Shown: in pieces, positions 1-5,766 of the stretch
Numbering within the stretch: position 1 is the stretch's first letter
How the letters are laid out: each line of letters opens with the position of its first letter
NCBI GenBank assembly: GCA_024710445.1
Contig: JANJUT010000056.1
Span: 1-7,659 of the forward strand
Direction of reading: 5' to 3'
Source of the DNA: Thiobacillus sp.
GTDB lineage: Bacteria; Pseudomonadota; Gammaproteobacteria; Burkholderiales; Thiobacillaceae
DNA: 7,659 nucleotides
Notes under the pieces: model-generated
What the model was told of the DNA's origin: nothing
The model's database searches: none
What the model saw: the letters and a program-made list of their open reading frames with translations, nothing else
Translations under genes and position numbers: made by a program

Positions 1-252
1 GAACGCCAGTTCCACCGAGGCGCGCGAGGCGGGCTTGCGCGTGCCGGAGCCATTGAAGATCACGTCCTGCATCGATTCGCCGCGCAGGTGCTTGGCCGAG
101 GATTCGCCGAGCACCCAGCGCACCGCATCGATGACGTTGGATTTGCCGCAGCCGTTCGGACCCACCACGCCAGTCAGCTGCGCAGGGACGGGAATCACGG
201 TGGGGTCGACGAAACTCTTGAAACCGGCAAGTTTGATATGGGTTAGACGCAA
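1..252 (-). CDS. smc: Chromosome segregation ATPase Smc, N-terminal part (cut by window edge)
   Basis: Encodes the first 84 residues of Smc, the ABC-type ATPase that compacts and segregates the chromosome with ScpA and ScpB. The translation begins (M)[17 protein letters not shown], the typical Smc N-terminus. It carries the Walker A loop GPNGCGKSN at residues 31-39, followed by [30 protein letters not shown], the usual conserved stretch after it. The coiled coils, hinge and Walker B half lie beyond the left edge. The start is TTG at 252-250: an in-frame TAA at 267-265 lies only four codons upstream and no ATG or GTG falls between, so TTG is effectively forced. A weak AAGG at 266-263 precedes it by 10 nt. 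The gene is divergent from queF. Identity is near certain; the start is well supported. Confidence 0.96.
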   Translation of the reverse strand, partial: MRLTHIKLAGFKSFVDPTVIPVPAQLTGVVGPNGCGKSNVIDAVRWVLGESSAKHLRGESMQDVIFNGSGTRKPASRASVELAF

Positions 253-271
253 AACGAAGAGGCCTTAAGCT

Positions 272-279
272 TTTATAAT
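272..279. promoter_or_regulatory. Candidate overlapping -10 boxes between smc and queF
   Basis: A perfect TATAAT occupies 274-279 on the plus strand, and the same bases read TATAAA on the minus strand (277-272). A plus-strand transcript would start near 286 and serve queF; a minus-strand one would start near 265, just ahead of the smc TTG. I could not find a convincing -35 hexamer at 16-18 bp on either side, so this is a likely but unproven promoter. The same GCTTT(T)ATAATG context recurs in the other divergent region at 5737-5747. Confidence 0.45.
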
Positions 280-288
280 GATGTCCCC

Positions 289-311
289 AAACGCCCTTCG
301 GGGTCGTTTTT
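289..311 (+). terminator. UUCG-capped hairpin plus T tract in the queF leader
   Basis: AAACG (289-293) and CCC (294-296) pair with GGG (301-303) and CGTTT (305-309), with T304 bulged. The loop is TTCG (297-300), the very stable UNCG tetraloop closed by C-G. A run of five T (307-311) follows, so it reads as an intrinsic terminator in the plus direction only. No plus-strand gene lies upstream, so it sits in the queF leader, only about 10-15 nt after the candidate -10 box. It could be an attenuator, a 5'-end stabilising hairpin, or a stop for stray transcription. It does not match the preQ1-I aptamer I can recall, since there is no A-rich tail. Confidence 0.5.
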
Positions 312-338
312 GTGCCGCCATTCTACACCGAGCCTTTT

Positions 339-758
339 ATGTCCTCCACGCCCTCGAAAACCCTTGAAACCTTTCCCAACCCCAAAGTTGGACGTGACTT
401 TCATATTCACATGGAAGTGCCTGAATTTACATGCCTTTGCCCCAAGACCGGGCAGCCGGATTTTGCCACGCTGATCCTTGACTACATTCCCGACCAGACC
501 TGCGTCGAGCTCAAGAGCCTGAAGCTCTACATGTGGAGCTTCCGCGAGGAAGGACACTTCCATGAAGATGTTACCAACCGGATACTTGATGATTTAGTCA
601 AAGTGACGAAACCGCGCTTCATGCGGCTCACCGCCAAGTTCTATGTGCGCGGCGGCATCTTCACCAACGTGGTGGCCGAACACCGCAAGGAAGGCTGGCA
701 ACCGGCCCCGCGCGTCGACCTGACACAGTTCGAGCATCAATCCAATACACGCGGATAA
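339..758 (+). CDS. queF: NADPH-dependent 7-cyano-7-deazaguanine (preQ0) reductase
   Basis: QueF reduces the nitrile of preQ0 to the amine of preQ1 with NADPH, the last free-base step before insertion into tRNA for queuosine; it is cytosolic. The 139-residue protein is the short single-domain (type I, T-fold) form. Visible landmarks are [14 protein letters not shown] at 29-42, with the presumed nucleophile Cys34 and catalytic Asp41; the family signature E-L-K-S-L-K-L-Y at 57-64; and FHED at 74-77 with the substrate-binding His/Glu pair. GTG at 312 is in frame, but it would place part of the leader hairpin's T tract at the start codon. ATG 339 gives the usual N-terminus, with only a weak GAG (330-332) as ribosome site. 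The stop is 4 nt before the kinase start, suggesting co-transcription. Confidence 0.93.
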   Translation: MSSTPSKTLETFPNPKVGRDFHIHMEVPEFTCLCPKTGQPDFATLILDYIPDQTCVELKSLKLYMWSFREEGHFHEDVTNRILDDLVKVTKPRFMRLTAKFYVRGGIFTNVVAEHRKEGWQPAPRVDLTQFEHQSNTRG

Positions 759-762
759 TCCA

Positions 763-2022
763 TTGTATTTTCTTGGGATCGACTTCGGCACATCGGGCGC
801 GCGCAGTTGCGTCATCGATGCCGAAGGTACGGTCATCGCCGAGGACACGCGCGACTTCGGCACCCTGCAGGACTACGAGCGTGCCGGCATCTGGCGCGAG
901 GCGCTGTGGGATCTGGTGGCCTCGCTGCCCACCGCGATTCGCTCGCAGCTGTCGGGCATGGCACTCGACGGCACCTCGGGCACTGTGCTTGCCTGCGACG
1001 AAGAACTCACGCCGCGCCATCCGCCGCTGCTGTACGACGATGCCCGCGCGGTCGAAGAAGCACAACTGATCGCCCGGACTGCGACACCCGGCCATCCCGC
1101 CGCAGCGGCCACCTCCGGGCTGGCCAAGGTGCTGTGGCTGAAAAAACGGCTCGGCCTCACCGGCGCGCGGCTGTATCTCAACCAGGCCGACTGGCTGTCC
1201 GGACTGCTGACCGGCCGGGTCGGGTTTAGCGATTATCACAACGCCCTGAAAATGGGGCTCGACCTCGATACCCTGGCATGGCCGGACTGGGTCGAATACC
1301 TGGCCGATGTCGATTACCTGCCGATCCCGGTTGCGCCCGGCGCCCAGCTGGCTGCCCTGTCGCGTCCGCGTGCCCGTTATCTCGGCGTGAATCCCGGATG
1401 CCAGGTGCGCGCCGGCACCACCGATTCCATCGCTGCCTTCCTGGCGGCCGGCGTCAGCCAGAGCGGTGACGCCGTCACCTCACTTGGCAGCACCCTGGTG
1501 CTGAAACTGCTGTCCGACACCCGGGTGGAATCGACCGAACACGGCGTGTATTCGCACTGGTTCGGCAGCCGCTGGCTGGCCGGCGGCGCATCCAATTGCG
1601 GCGGCGCCGTGCTGCGGCAGTTTTTCGACGACCACACTCTGGCCGCACTCAGCGAAACCATCGACCCGGCCATCGCCAGCCCGCTCGATTACTGGCCGCT
1701 GCCGAAAACCGGCGAACGCTTCCCGGTCAACGATCCGCAGCGTGCACCGCGCCTGTCACCGCGTCCGGCCGACGATGCCGAATTCCTGCACGGCTTGCTG
1801 GAAAGCCTCGGCCGCATCGAAGCACAGGGTTATGGCCTGCTGGCCGGACTCGGCGCCACGCCGCTGCGCCGGGTCGAAACCGCCGGCGGCGGCGCGAAAA
1901 ACCCGGCCTGGACACGCATCCGCCAGCGCCTGCTTGGCGTGCCGGTGAGCCGTGCCGCGCATACCGAAGCCGCCTATGGGGCGGCTCTGCTGGCGCGTGA
2001 TGGTCTGCCCCTGTTTGAGTAA
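763..2022 (+). CDS. FGGY-family carbohydrate kinase, D-ribulose kinase type
   Basis: A 419-residue sugar kinase of the FGGY fold, predicted to phosphorylate D-ribulose (or a close ketopentose) with ATP in the cytoplasm. Domain I opens with the phosphate-binding motif GIDFGTSGAR (5-14), followed by LDGTSGT (69-74) and the sugar-site segment NQADWLSGLLTG (140-151). GTTDS (218-222) carries the presumed catalytic base Asp221, and the adenine-site GGGAKN lies at 375-380. From memory, motifs along the whole length resemble the Synechococcus/Arabidopsis AtXK-1 enzymes characterised as D-ribulose kinases more than XylB xylulokinase, including the matching position of Asp221. The start is TTG 763: an in-frame TGA at 721-723 lies upstream, no ATG follows it, and the motif begins only four codons in. 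The gene is probably coupled to queF. Confidence 0.87.
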   Translation: MYFLGIDFGTSGARSCVIDAEGTVIAEDTRDFGTLQDYERAGIWREALWDLVASLPTAIRSQLSGMALDGTSGTVLACDEELTPRHPPLLYDDARAVEEAQLIARTATPGHPAAAATSGLAKVLWLKKRLGLTGARLYLNQADWLSGLLTGRVGFSDYHNALKMGLDLDTLAWPDWVEYLADVDYLPIPVAPGAQLAALSRPRARYLGVNPGCQVRAGTTDSIAAFLAAGVSQSGDAVTSLGSTLVLKLLSDTRVESTEHGVYSHWFGSRWLAGGASNCGGAVLRQFFDDHTLAALSETIDPAIASPLDYWPLPKTGERFPVNDPQRAPRLSPRPADDAEFLHGLLESLGRIEAQGYGLLAGLGATPLRRVETAGGGAKNPAWTRIRQRLLGVPVSRAAHTEAAYGAALLARDGLPLFE

Positions 2023-2030
2023 ACACGGCT

Positions 2031-2129
2031 TCGCATAGGCCCGGAATGCCTATGAACCCGGGCAGTCATCTATTGGTAGCGCTGTCGAATAGACGCGGCA
2101 GATTCAGATGGCCCAAATGGGCCTGAATC
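2031..2129 (+). repeat. Two hairpins downstream of the kinase gene
   Basis: The first hairpin is CATAGGC (2034-2040) with GCCTATG (2048-2054), a perfect 7-bp stem with a 7-nt loop, 11 nt after the kinase stop. The second spans 2101-2129: GATTCA (2101-2106) pairs with TGAATC (2124-2129) and GGCCC (2110-2114) with GGGCC (2119-2123), leaving a 3-nt bulge and a 4-nt loop. Neither is followed by a T tract, so they are not classic intrinsic terminators. They may protect the transcript's 3' end or act with Rho. The rest of 2023-2190 shows no open frame I would support. Confidence 0.5.
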
Positions 2130-2191
2130 CCGTGTCGGTCTTGCCATTGCAACGATCGTCGATTCACTCGTTTCAGGGCAATTCAAAAACG

Positions 2192-2247
2192 CACCCATTC
2201 ACACCCACTCTTGGGCTTTATTTCCTTTAAATGGGTGTTAATGGGTG
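2192..2247. promoter_or_regulatory. Symmetric four-site repeat, candidate operator of the Fic gene
   Basis: Four copies of the half-site TGGGTG: two read on the minus strand (CACCCA at 2192-2197 and 2202-2207) and two on the plus strand (TGGGTG at 2232-2237 and 2242-2247). Within each pair the sites are exactly 10 bp apart and the inner sites are 30 bp apart, so the array is a perfect dyad centred at 2219.5 with all sites on one face of the helix. The two arms match at 15 of 16 positions over 2192-2207 and 2232-2247. The AT-rich centre (2208-2231) probably contains promoter elements, but no -35/-10 pair is convincing. This layout suits a dimeric or tetrameric repressor; the downstream protein's own winged helix is the obvious candidate. 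Confidence 0.55.
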
Positions 2248-2260
2248 TAGTATTGGTTGC

Positions 2261-3310
2261 ATGCTACGTTCAGACACCCTCCAAATCACACCCGAAATTC
2301 TGAGCCTGATTGCCAGGATCGACGAGTTCAAAGGCGCATGGCGCGCCTTGGGAACGCTTGCGCCTGAGCGCCTTTCGGCGTTGCGGCGGGTTGCAACCAT
2401 CGAGAGCATCGGCTCATCCACCCGCATCGAGGGCAGCAAGCTCACCGACCGCGAGGTGGAGCGTTTGCTCTCCAACCTGGCCATCAAGTCCTTCGGTACC
2501 CGCGACGAGCAGGAAGTCGCCGGTTACGCTGAACTGATGGACCTGGTGTTCAACTCCTGGCAGGACATCCCATTCAACGAGAACCACATCAAGCAACTGC
2601 ACCAGACTCTGCTGCACCACAGTGAAAAGGACACGCGCCATCGAGGGCAGTACAAGACCCACTCGAACAGCGTCGCCGCGTTCGATGAAAACGGGACCCG
2701 GATCGGCATCGTCTTCGAAACAGCCACACCGTTCGATACGCCGCAACTGATGGCCGAATTGGTGTCCTGGGTAAACGCCGAGATGGAGAAGGGACAACTG
2801 CACCCCCTGTTGATCATCGCCATCTTCGTGGTCGTGTTTCTGGAAATCCATCCGTTTCAGGATGGCAACGGACGGTTGAGCCGGGTGCTGACGACCCTGC
2901 TGCTGATCCAGGCCGGTTATGCCCATGTGCCATACAGCTCGCTTGAAAGCGTGATCGAGCTGAACAAGGAAGCCTACTACCTGGCACTGCGCCAGACGCA
3001 AGGCACGATCCGCACGGAAGCCCCAAACTGGCAGCCGTGGCTGGTGTTCTTCTTGCGATCATTGGCCGAGCAGGTTCGGCGTCTGGAGAAAAAGGTCGAA
3101 CGCGAAAAGATCGTACTGGCCGCGCTGCCCGATCTGTCACTGCAGATCGTCGAATTCGCCCGTGAGCACGGGCGCGTCACCATCGGCGATGCCATCAAGT
3201 TGACGGGCGTCAGCCGCAACACGCTGAAGCAGCATTTCCGGAATCTGGTTGAACGCGGGCACCTGAATCAACAGGGCCGCGGGCGCGGCGTGTGGTACGA
3301 GCTCAAGTGA
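2261..3310 (+). CDS. Fic-domain protein (class II, probable AMPylase) with C-terminal winged helix
   Basis: A cytosolic protein expected to transfer AMP from ATP to a hydroxyl on a target protein; the target is unknown. From ATG 2261 it has 349 residues, the usual size for Fic proteins carrying an N-terminal Fic_N-type domain and a C-terminal HTH. The inhibitory motif [S/T]xxxE[G/N] appears as S53-TRI-E57-G58, ahead of the Fic core, so it is class II and autoinhibited. The catalytic loop HPFQDGNGR (197-205) is intact, with the catalytic His197. The last ~60 residues (GRVTIGDAIKLTGVSRNTLK and following) form a winged helix-turn-helix. An in-frame ATG at 2231 would add MGVNGCSIGC, but those codons are the repeat array, so I prefer 2261; neither start has a good Shine-Dalgarno. 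No separate antitoxin gene is visible. Family assignment is strong; the biological role is open. Confidence 0.9.
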   Translation: MLRSDTLQITPEILSLIARIDEFKGAWRALGTLAPERLSALRRVATIESIGSSTRIEGSKLTDREVERLLSNLAIKSFGTRDEQEVAGYAELMDLVFNSWQDIPFNENHIKQLHQTLLHHSEKDTRHRGQYKTHSNSVAAFDENGTRIGIVFETATPFDTPQLMAELVSWVNAEMEKGQLHPLLIIAIFVVVFLEIHPFQDGNGRLSRVLTTLLLIQAGYAHVPYSSLESVIELNKEAYYLALRQTQGTIRTEAPNWQPWLVFFLRSLAEQVRRLEKKVEREKIVLAALPDLSLQIVEFAREHGRVTIGDAIKLTGVSRNTLKQHFRNLVERGHLNQQGRGRGVWYELK

Positions 3311-3435
3311 TTTGGATCGCCAATAACTGCTCCGACTCACTTCTTTACGACTAAAGTCGATATCAATCGGCAGCTTCATGTCCTATGGTGAAGGCGTTCC
3401 CCTGCACGTTGCGGACACCATAATAAATTCAGATA

Positions 3436-3451
3436 AAACCGGTCTCGGTTT
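3436..3451. repeat. Short inverted repeat between the Fic and GFA genes
   Basis: AAACCG (3436-3441) and CGGTTT (3446-3451) form a 6-bp stem with a GTCT loop. On the minus strand it is followed by TTTTATC; on the plus strand the T run is only three. It might be a weak terminator, but the stem is short. The rest of 3311-3519 contains a short palindrome CGACT-AA-AGTCG near 3348-3359, a possible -10 (CATAAT, 3419-3424), and no supported gene. Confidence 0.25.
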
Positions 3452-3519
3452 GCGATAAGTCACTCAAAGTTAGTCGGGCAGATACATGGAATCAGCCCCC
3501 AAAGCCAGAAAGAATTCTT

Positions 3520-3933
3520 ATGTACACAGGCGGCTGTCTTTGCGGGTCTGTCCGCTTCGAAATCAGCGGTCCGATTCGCGATATCGTGTACTGCCATTGT
3601 TCTCAATGCCGCAAGGCTCAAGGCAGCGCCTTCGCCACGAATGGCATTGTCGAAGCCGCCGACTTTCATGTGCTCACCGGAGCCGCTTCGCTGACAGGCT
3701 ACGAATCGGCTCCGGGGCAGACGAAATTCTTCTTCAAGATCTGCGGTTCCCCGATCATGAGTCGCTCAACCCAAAACCTGGAGCAGGTGCGGGTGCGAAT
3801 CGGGACGATTGATTCTGATATTGTGGAACGACCGGTCGCACATATTTTTGCGCCTTCAAAGGCTAACTGGGAAGAAATCGCCAGCGGACTGCCGCAATAT
3901 GAACGCTATGAGCCAAACCGGAATGAGCAATAG
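3520..3933 (+). CDS. GFA/CENP-V family zinc-binding protein with an altered zinc site
   Basis: A 137-residue protein of the GFA family (named for glutathione-dependent formaldehyde-activating enzyme; most members have unproven function). The N-terminus GGCLCGSVRFE supplies Cys6 and Cys8, and YCHCSQCRKAQGSAF supplies Cys25, Cys27 and Cys30. The third cluster, usually F-C-x-x-C-G-S-P, reads F-F-K-I-C-G-S-P: Cys75 is kept but the partner is Phe72 (codon TTC at 3733-3735, one base from TGC). In characterised Gfa the equivalent pair completes the structural zinc site with the first two cysteines, so this site would be one ligand short. The ORF is otherwise intact and of normal length. A purine-rich stretch (3507-3512) precedes ATG 3520. 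Its base composition looks lower in G+C than the core genes around it. Catalytic formaldehyde chemistry should not be assumed. Confidence 0.85.
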   Translation: MYTGGCLCGSVRFEISGPIRDIVYCHCSQCRKAQGSAFATNGIVEAADFHVLTGAASLTGYESAPGQTKFFFKICGSPIMSRSTQNLEQVRVRIGTIDSDIVERPVAHIFAPSKANWEEIASGLPQYERYEPNRNEQ

Positions 3934-4000
3934 TGGGCTTGATTAGCTGTCCGAAAAACCGGACGAAGAGGCACAACTCAAGTCAAGAAAGGGATAGGCA

Positions 4001-4378
4001 ATGGCAATTGGTTGGCTTGCCCTGCTGAAGGGGGTGCCCTGGGCGGGAGTGATCAGCACGGCGCCGCTGGTGGCCGAAGGTGCAAAGCAATTGTGGAAGG
4101 CGGTCTCGAAGGAGACGCCCTCGCCTCAGCCTGCAACGCCCCACCCCTCGCCTCACGCGACGCTCGAAGCGCGTGTGTTCAGGCTGGAAGCTGAAATGGA
4201 CGACCTGCACGCACAGATGGTCAAGTCTTCCGAACTGATCAAGGTGCTCGCGGACCAGAATGCCGAATTGATCAAGCTCGTTGAAGCCCACCGGGTGCGC
4301 ATGCTGTGGTTGTCCGGGATCACCTTGCTGGTGGCCGTGGTTGCACTGGCCGGATTGGCTGTCGTGCTGCTTCGCTGA
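4001..4378 (+). CDS. Small tail-anchored coiled-coil protein, unknown function
   Basis: I do not recognise a named family. The 125-residue product has four visible parts: a hydrophobic/amphipathic N-terminus (1-33, containing two tryptophans near a GVPW turn); a Pro-rich linker (about 40-52, repeated P with S, T and H); a charged heptad-like helix (54-98) likely to be a coiled coil; and one strongly hydrophobic segment (102-124) ending in a single Arg. That is the layout of a C-tail-anchored inner-membrane protein with a cytoplasmic oligomerising helix. A good ribosome site (AAGG, 3989-3992) lies 8 nt before ATG 4001. It is preceded by a 67-nt gap containing a small hairpin (3949-3964) and followed by convergent genes, so it is probably transcribed alone or read from the GFA gene. 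The coding call rests on the ribosome site, composition and coherent architecture. Confidence 0.72.
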   Translation: MAIGWLALLKGVPWAGVISTAPLVAEGAKQLWKAVSKETPSPQPATPHPSPHATLEARVFRLEAEMDDLHAQMVKSSELIKVLADQNAELIKLVEAHRVRMLWLSGITLLVAVVALAGLAVVLLR

Positions 4379-4382
4379 GTTT

Positions 4383-4459
4383 CAGGCGCGAAGCCTGGTC
4401 CGGTCTACCCGTGAAGGGCAGGCCGTGGTTGTAAATCCGCTAAAGCGAAAACAACCACG
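4383..4459. terminator. Hairpins between convergent genes
   Basis: Five bases after the plus-strand stop at 4378, CAGGC (4383-4387) and GCCTG (4393-4397) form a small stem. A larger one pairs CGTGGTTGT (4424-4432) with ACAACCACG (4451-4459), a perfect 9-bp stem whose 18-nt loop itself holds CGCT-AA-AGCG. It ends immediately before the minus-strand stop codon (4461-4463). No external T tract follows on either strand, so the call as a bidirectional transcription stop rests mainly on position between converging genes. Confidence 0.5.
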
Positions 4460-4460
4460 C

Positions 4461-4838
4461 TCAGCTGATCTCGACAAACTCCAGGGTGTTTGCGTCCGGA
4501 TCACGGCAAAATAACGCGACCCGGCCTGACTGGCTGGCGGTGTATTTGACCCCTGCTGCATCGAGTCGCGCTTTCAGCGCATTGATACTCCTGACCCCGA
4601 GCGCGATGTGATGGTCGCGGCCGCCATGCCCGGGGCGGACCGAGCCGGCATCGGGATTGGGCAGGTTCATCAGGTGCAGTTGCTGTCCGCCGCCGAGGTC
4701 GTACCACGCGCCGGGGTAAGGCAGGTCGGGACGATCTGGAAATACCTGCAAGCCCACGACCGACTCATAAAAAGCCCTGGCGCGCGGCAGATCGGATACC
4801 AGCAGGCCTGCATGCAGCAGCGCGACGACATCAGACAT
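4461..4838 (-). CDS. VOC-superfamily (glyoxalase/bleomycin-resistance fold) protein
   Basis: A 125-residue single-chain vicinal-oxygen-chelate protein, predicted to be a cytosolic, dimeric, metal-dependent enzyme or binding protein; the substrate cannot be read from the sequence. Two beta-alpha-beta-beta-beta modules are visible. LLHAGLLVSDLPRARAFYESVVGL (7-30) opens the first and carries His9, with QLHLM (53-57) giving His55. DHHIALGV (75-82) gives His77 in the second module, and the closing FCRDPDANTLEFVE (110-123) gives Glu120. These are the usual metal-ligand positions. Its ATG overlaps the stop of the transporter gene by 8 nt (4831-4838), with a strong AGGAG (4850-4846) 7 nt upstream inside that gene. 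The two are therefore translationally coupled. Family is certain; function is not. Confidence 0.9.
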   Translation of the reverse strand: MSDVVALLHAGLLVSDLPRARAFYESVVGLQVFPDRPDLPYPGAWYDLGGGQQLHLMNLPNPDAGSVRPGHGGRDHHIALGVRSINALKARLDAAGVKYTASQSGRVALFCRDPDANTLEFVEIS

Positions 4839-5733
4839 GGGCTTTCTCCTCGGCTTGATCGTTTTCCATGTGGCCGGAAAACAGGCTGGCGGTGATGATC
4901 ATGATGGCGCCGAGCCATTCCTGCACGCCCATGCGTTCGTTGGACAGGAAGTAGGCGGCGACGGCCGCGACCACGAGTTCGAACAAAAAGATGACGATGG
5001 CCTGGTTGGCCGGCACGCGCGCCAGGCCGTATTGCACGGCGTAGGTCATGCTGCCAATGGCGAGACCGACGCCGATCAGCAGCAGCCAGACAGTAGCGCC
5101 GGCACTGGCAGCAAAATCGAGTTCATCCGGCTTGAGCGCCAGGCCGATCAGGGTCAGGATCGCGACCCCCGCCCACACCGACACCACCTTGGCGCCCTCG
5201 GTTACGCCGCCCAGATGGCGGCTGATGACGTTGCTGGCCGCGAACATCACGCCCGCCGACAATCCCAGCCATTCGGCCCGGTTGGCCGGCAGCGGCCAGT
5301 CGCCGGGCTGCCACAGCATCGCCAGCGCGCCGCCCGCGGCCAGTGCCATCACCGCCCAGCCGGCGCGGTTGAGCTTTTCGTGCAGCAAAAAGCGCGAGAA
5401 CAATACGGTCCACAACGGCGACAGATAGAACAGCAGCAGCACCCGTACCACTTCGCCTTCCAGCACGCCCAGCACGTAGGCCAGATTGGTCCAGCCCGCC
5501 GCCAGGCCAAGCGCCGCCAGCCACAGCCAGTGCCCGCGCGCGTTGCGCAGGGCGCGGCCATGCAGCCAGCCCAGCAGCAGCAAGGGCACGACATAGGTGA
5601 TGAAGCTGGAGGCGATGCCGCCCACGCCCGCTTCGTTCAGCAGCCGATAGGGATACCAGACCAGCCCCCACAGGGTGGCGGCGTAGACCAGACTGCTGAC
5701 GGCAAAGGTGCGCTGCAAGGGAATCGACGGCAT
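4831..5733 (-). CDS. EamA/DMT-family inner-membrane transporter
   Basis: A 300-residue drug/metabolite transporter-superfamily protein with two EamA repeats, predicted to have about ten membrane helices. Hydrophobic segments run from SSLVYAATLWGLVWYPY (13-29) through the first repeat, which ends near GGALAMLW. The second repeat starts around LGLSAGVMFAASNVISRHLGG and ends with WLGAIMIITASLFSG, with a short charged tail (ENDQAEEKAHV). Relatives export amino acids, metabolites or purines; the substrate here is unknown. It is divergent from dapC, which makes an amino-acid or pathway-intermediate exporter a reasonable guess and no more. The upstream sequence has no Shine-Dalgarno, and a minus-strand TATAAA (5744-5739) lies so close to the ATG that a leaderless mRNA is possible. 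It shares an operon with the VOC gene. Confidence 0.9.
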   Translation of the reverse strand: MPSIPLQRTFAVSSLVYAATLWGLVWYPYRLLNEAGVGGIASSFITYVVPLLLLGWLHGRALRNARGHWLWLAALGLAAGWTNLAYVLGVLEGEVVRVLLLFYLSPLWTVLFSRFLLHEKLNRAGWAVMALAAGGALAMLWQPGDWPLPANRAEWLGLSAGVMFAASNVISRHLGGVTEGAKVVSVWAGVAILTLIGLALKPDELDFAASAGATVWLLLIGVGLAIGSMTYAVQYGLARVPANQAIVIFLFELVVAAVAAYFLSNERMGVQEWLGAIMIITASLFSGHMENDQAEEKAHV

Positions 5734-5738
5734 GGGGC

Positions 5739-5746
5739 TTTATAAT
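5739..5746. promoter_or_regulatory. Candidate overlapping -10 boxes between the EamA gene and dapC
   Basis: A perfect plus-strand TATAAT (5741-5746) would start a dapC transcript near 5753. Overlapping bases read TATAAA on the minus strand (5744-5739), which would start the transporter transcript near its ATG. As in the smc-queF region, no good -35 is visible on either side, so activity needs measurement. Confidence 0.45.
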
Positions 5747-5766
5747 GTAAGGCTTCGTTAAACCAT

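Noticed and set aside
35..268. Plus-strand frame opposite smc
   Set aside because: The minus strand encodes the Smc N-terminus with Walker A; the plus frame is its shadow.
280..338. preQ1-I riboswitch ahead of queF
   Set aside because: The leader has a simple UUCG hairpin and T tract, with no A-rich tail or matching loop sequence of the class I aptamer.
661..1239. Minus-strand frame of 192 codons
   Set aside because: Antisense to queF and the kinase, both of which carry strong family motifs; low-complexity composition.
2231..2260. Upstream in-frame ATG as the Fic start
   Set aside because: It would translate the tandem TGGGTG repeats into an atypical leader, with no Shine-Dalgarno; the family-like sequence begins after ATG 2261. 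It is not excluded, only less likely.
2251..3310. Fic as part of a two-gene toxin-antitoxin pair
   Set aside because: No small antitoxin-like gene is adjacent; the inhibitory motif is inside the Fic protein itself.
3137..3379. Minus-strand open frame opening MKLPIDIDFSRKEV across the Fic gene's 3' end
   Set aside because: Most of it lies antisense to the conserved winged-helix part of the Fic gene, there is no recognisable family, and it lacks supporting gene context. The first ~23 codons are intergenic and could be a remnant, but I cannot support that.
3949..3964. GTCCG-CGGAC hairpin as a terminator for the GFA gene
   Set aside because: Only five pairs, and the A-rich run is in the loop with no T tract after the stem.
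4837..5745. Long plus-strand frame of 302 codons opposite the transporter gene
   Set aside because: It is exactly antisense to a clear ten-helix EamA protein, and its product is Gln/His/Arg-rich without a recognisable domain, as expected of a GC-rich shadow frame.
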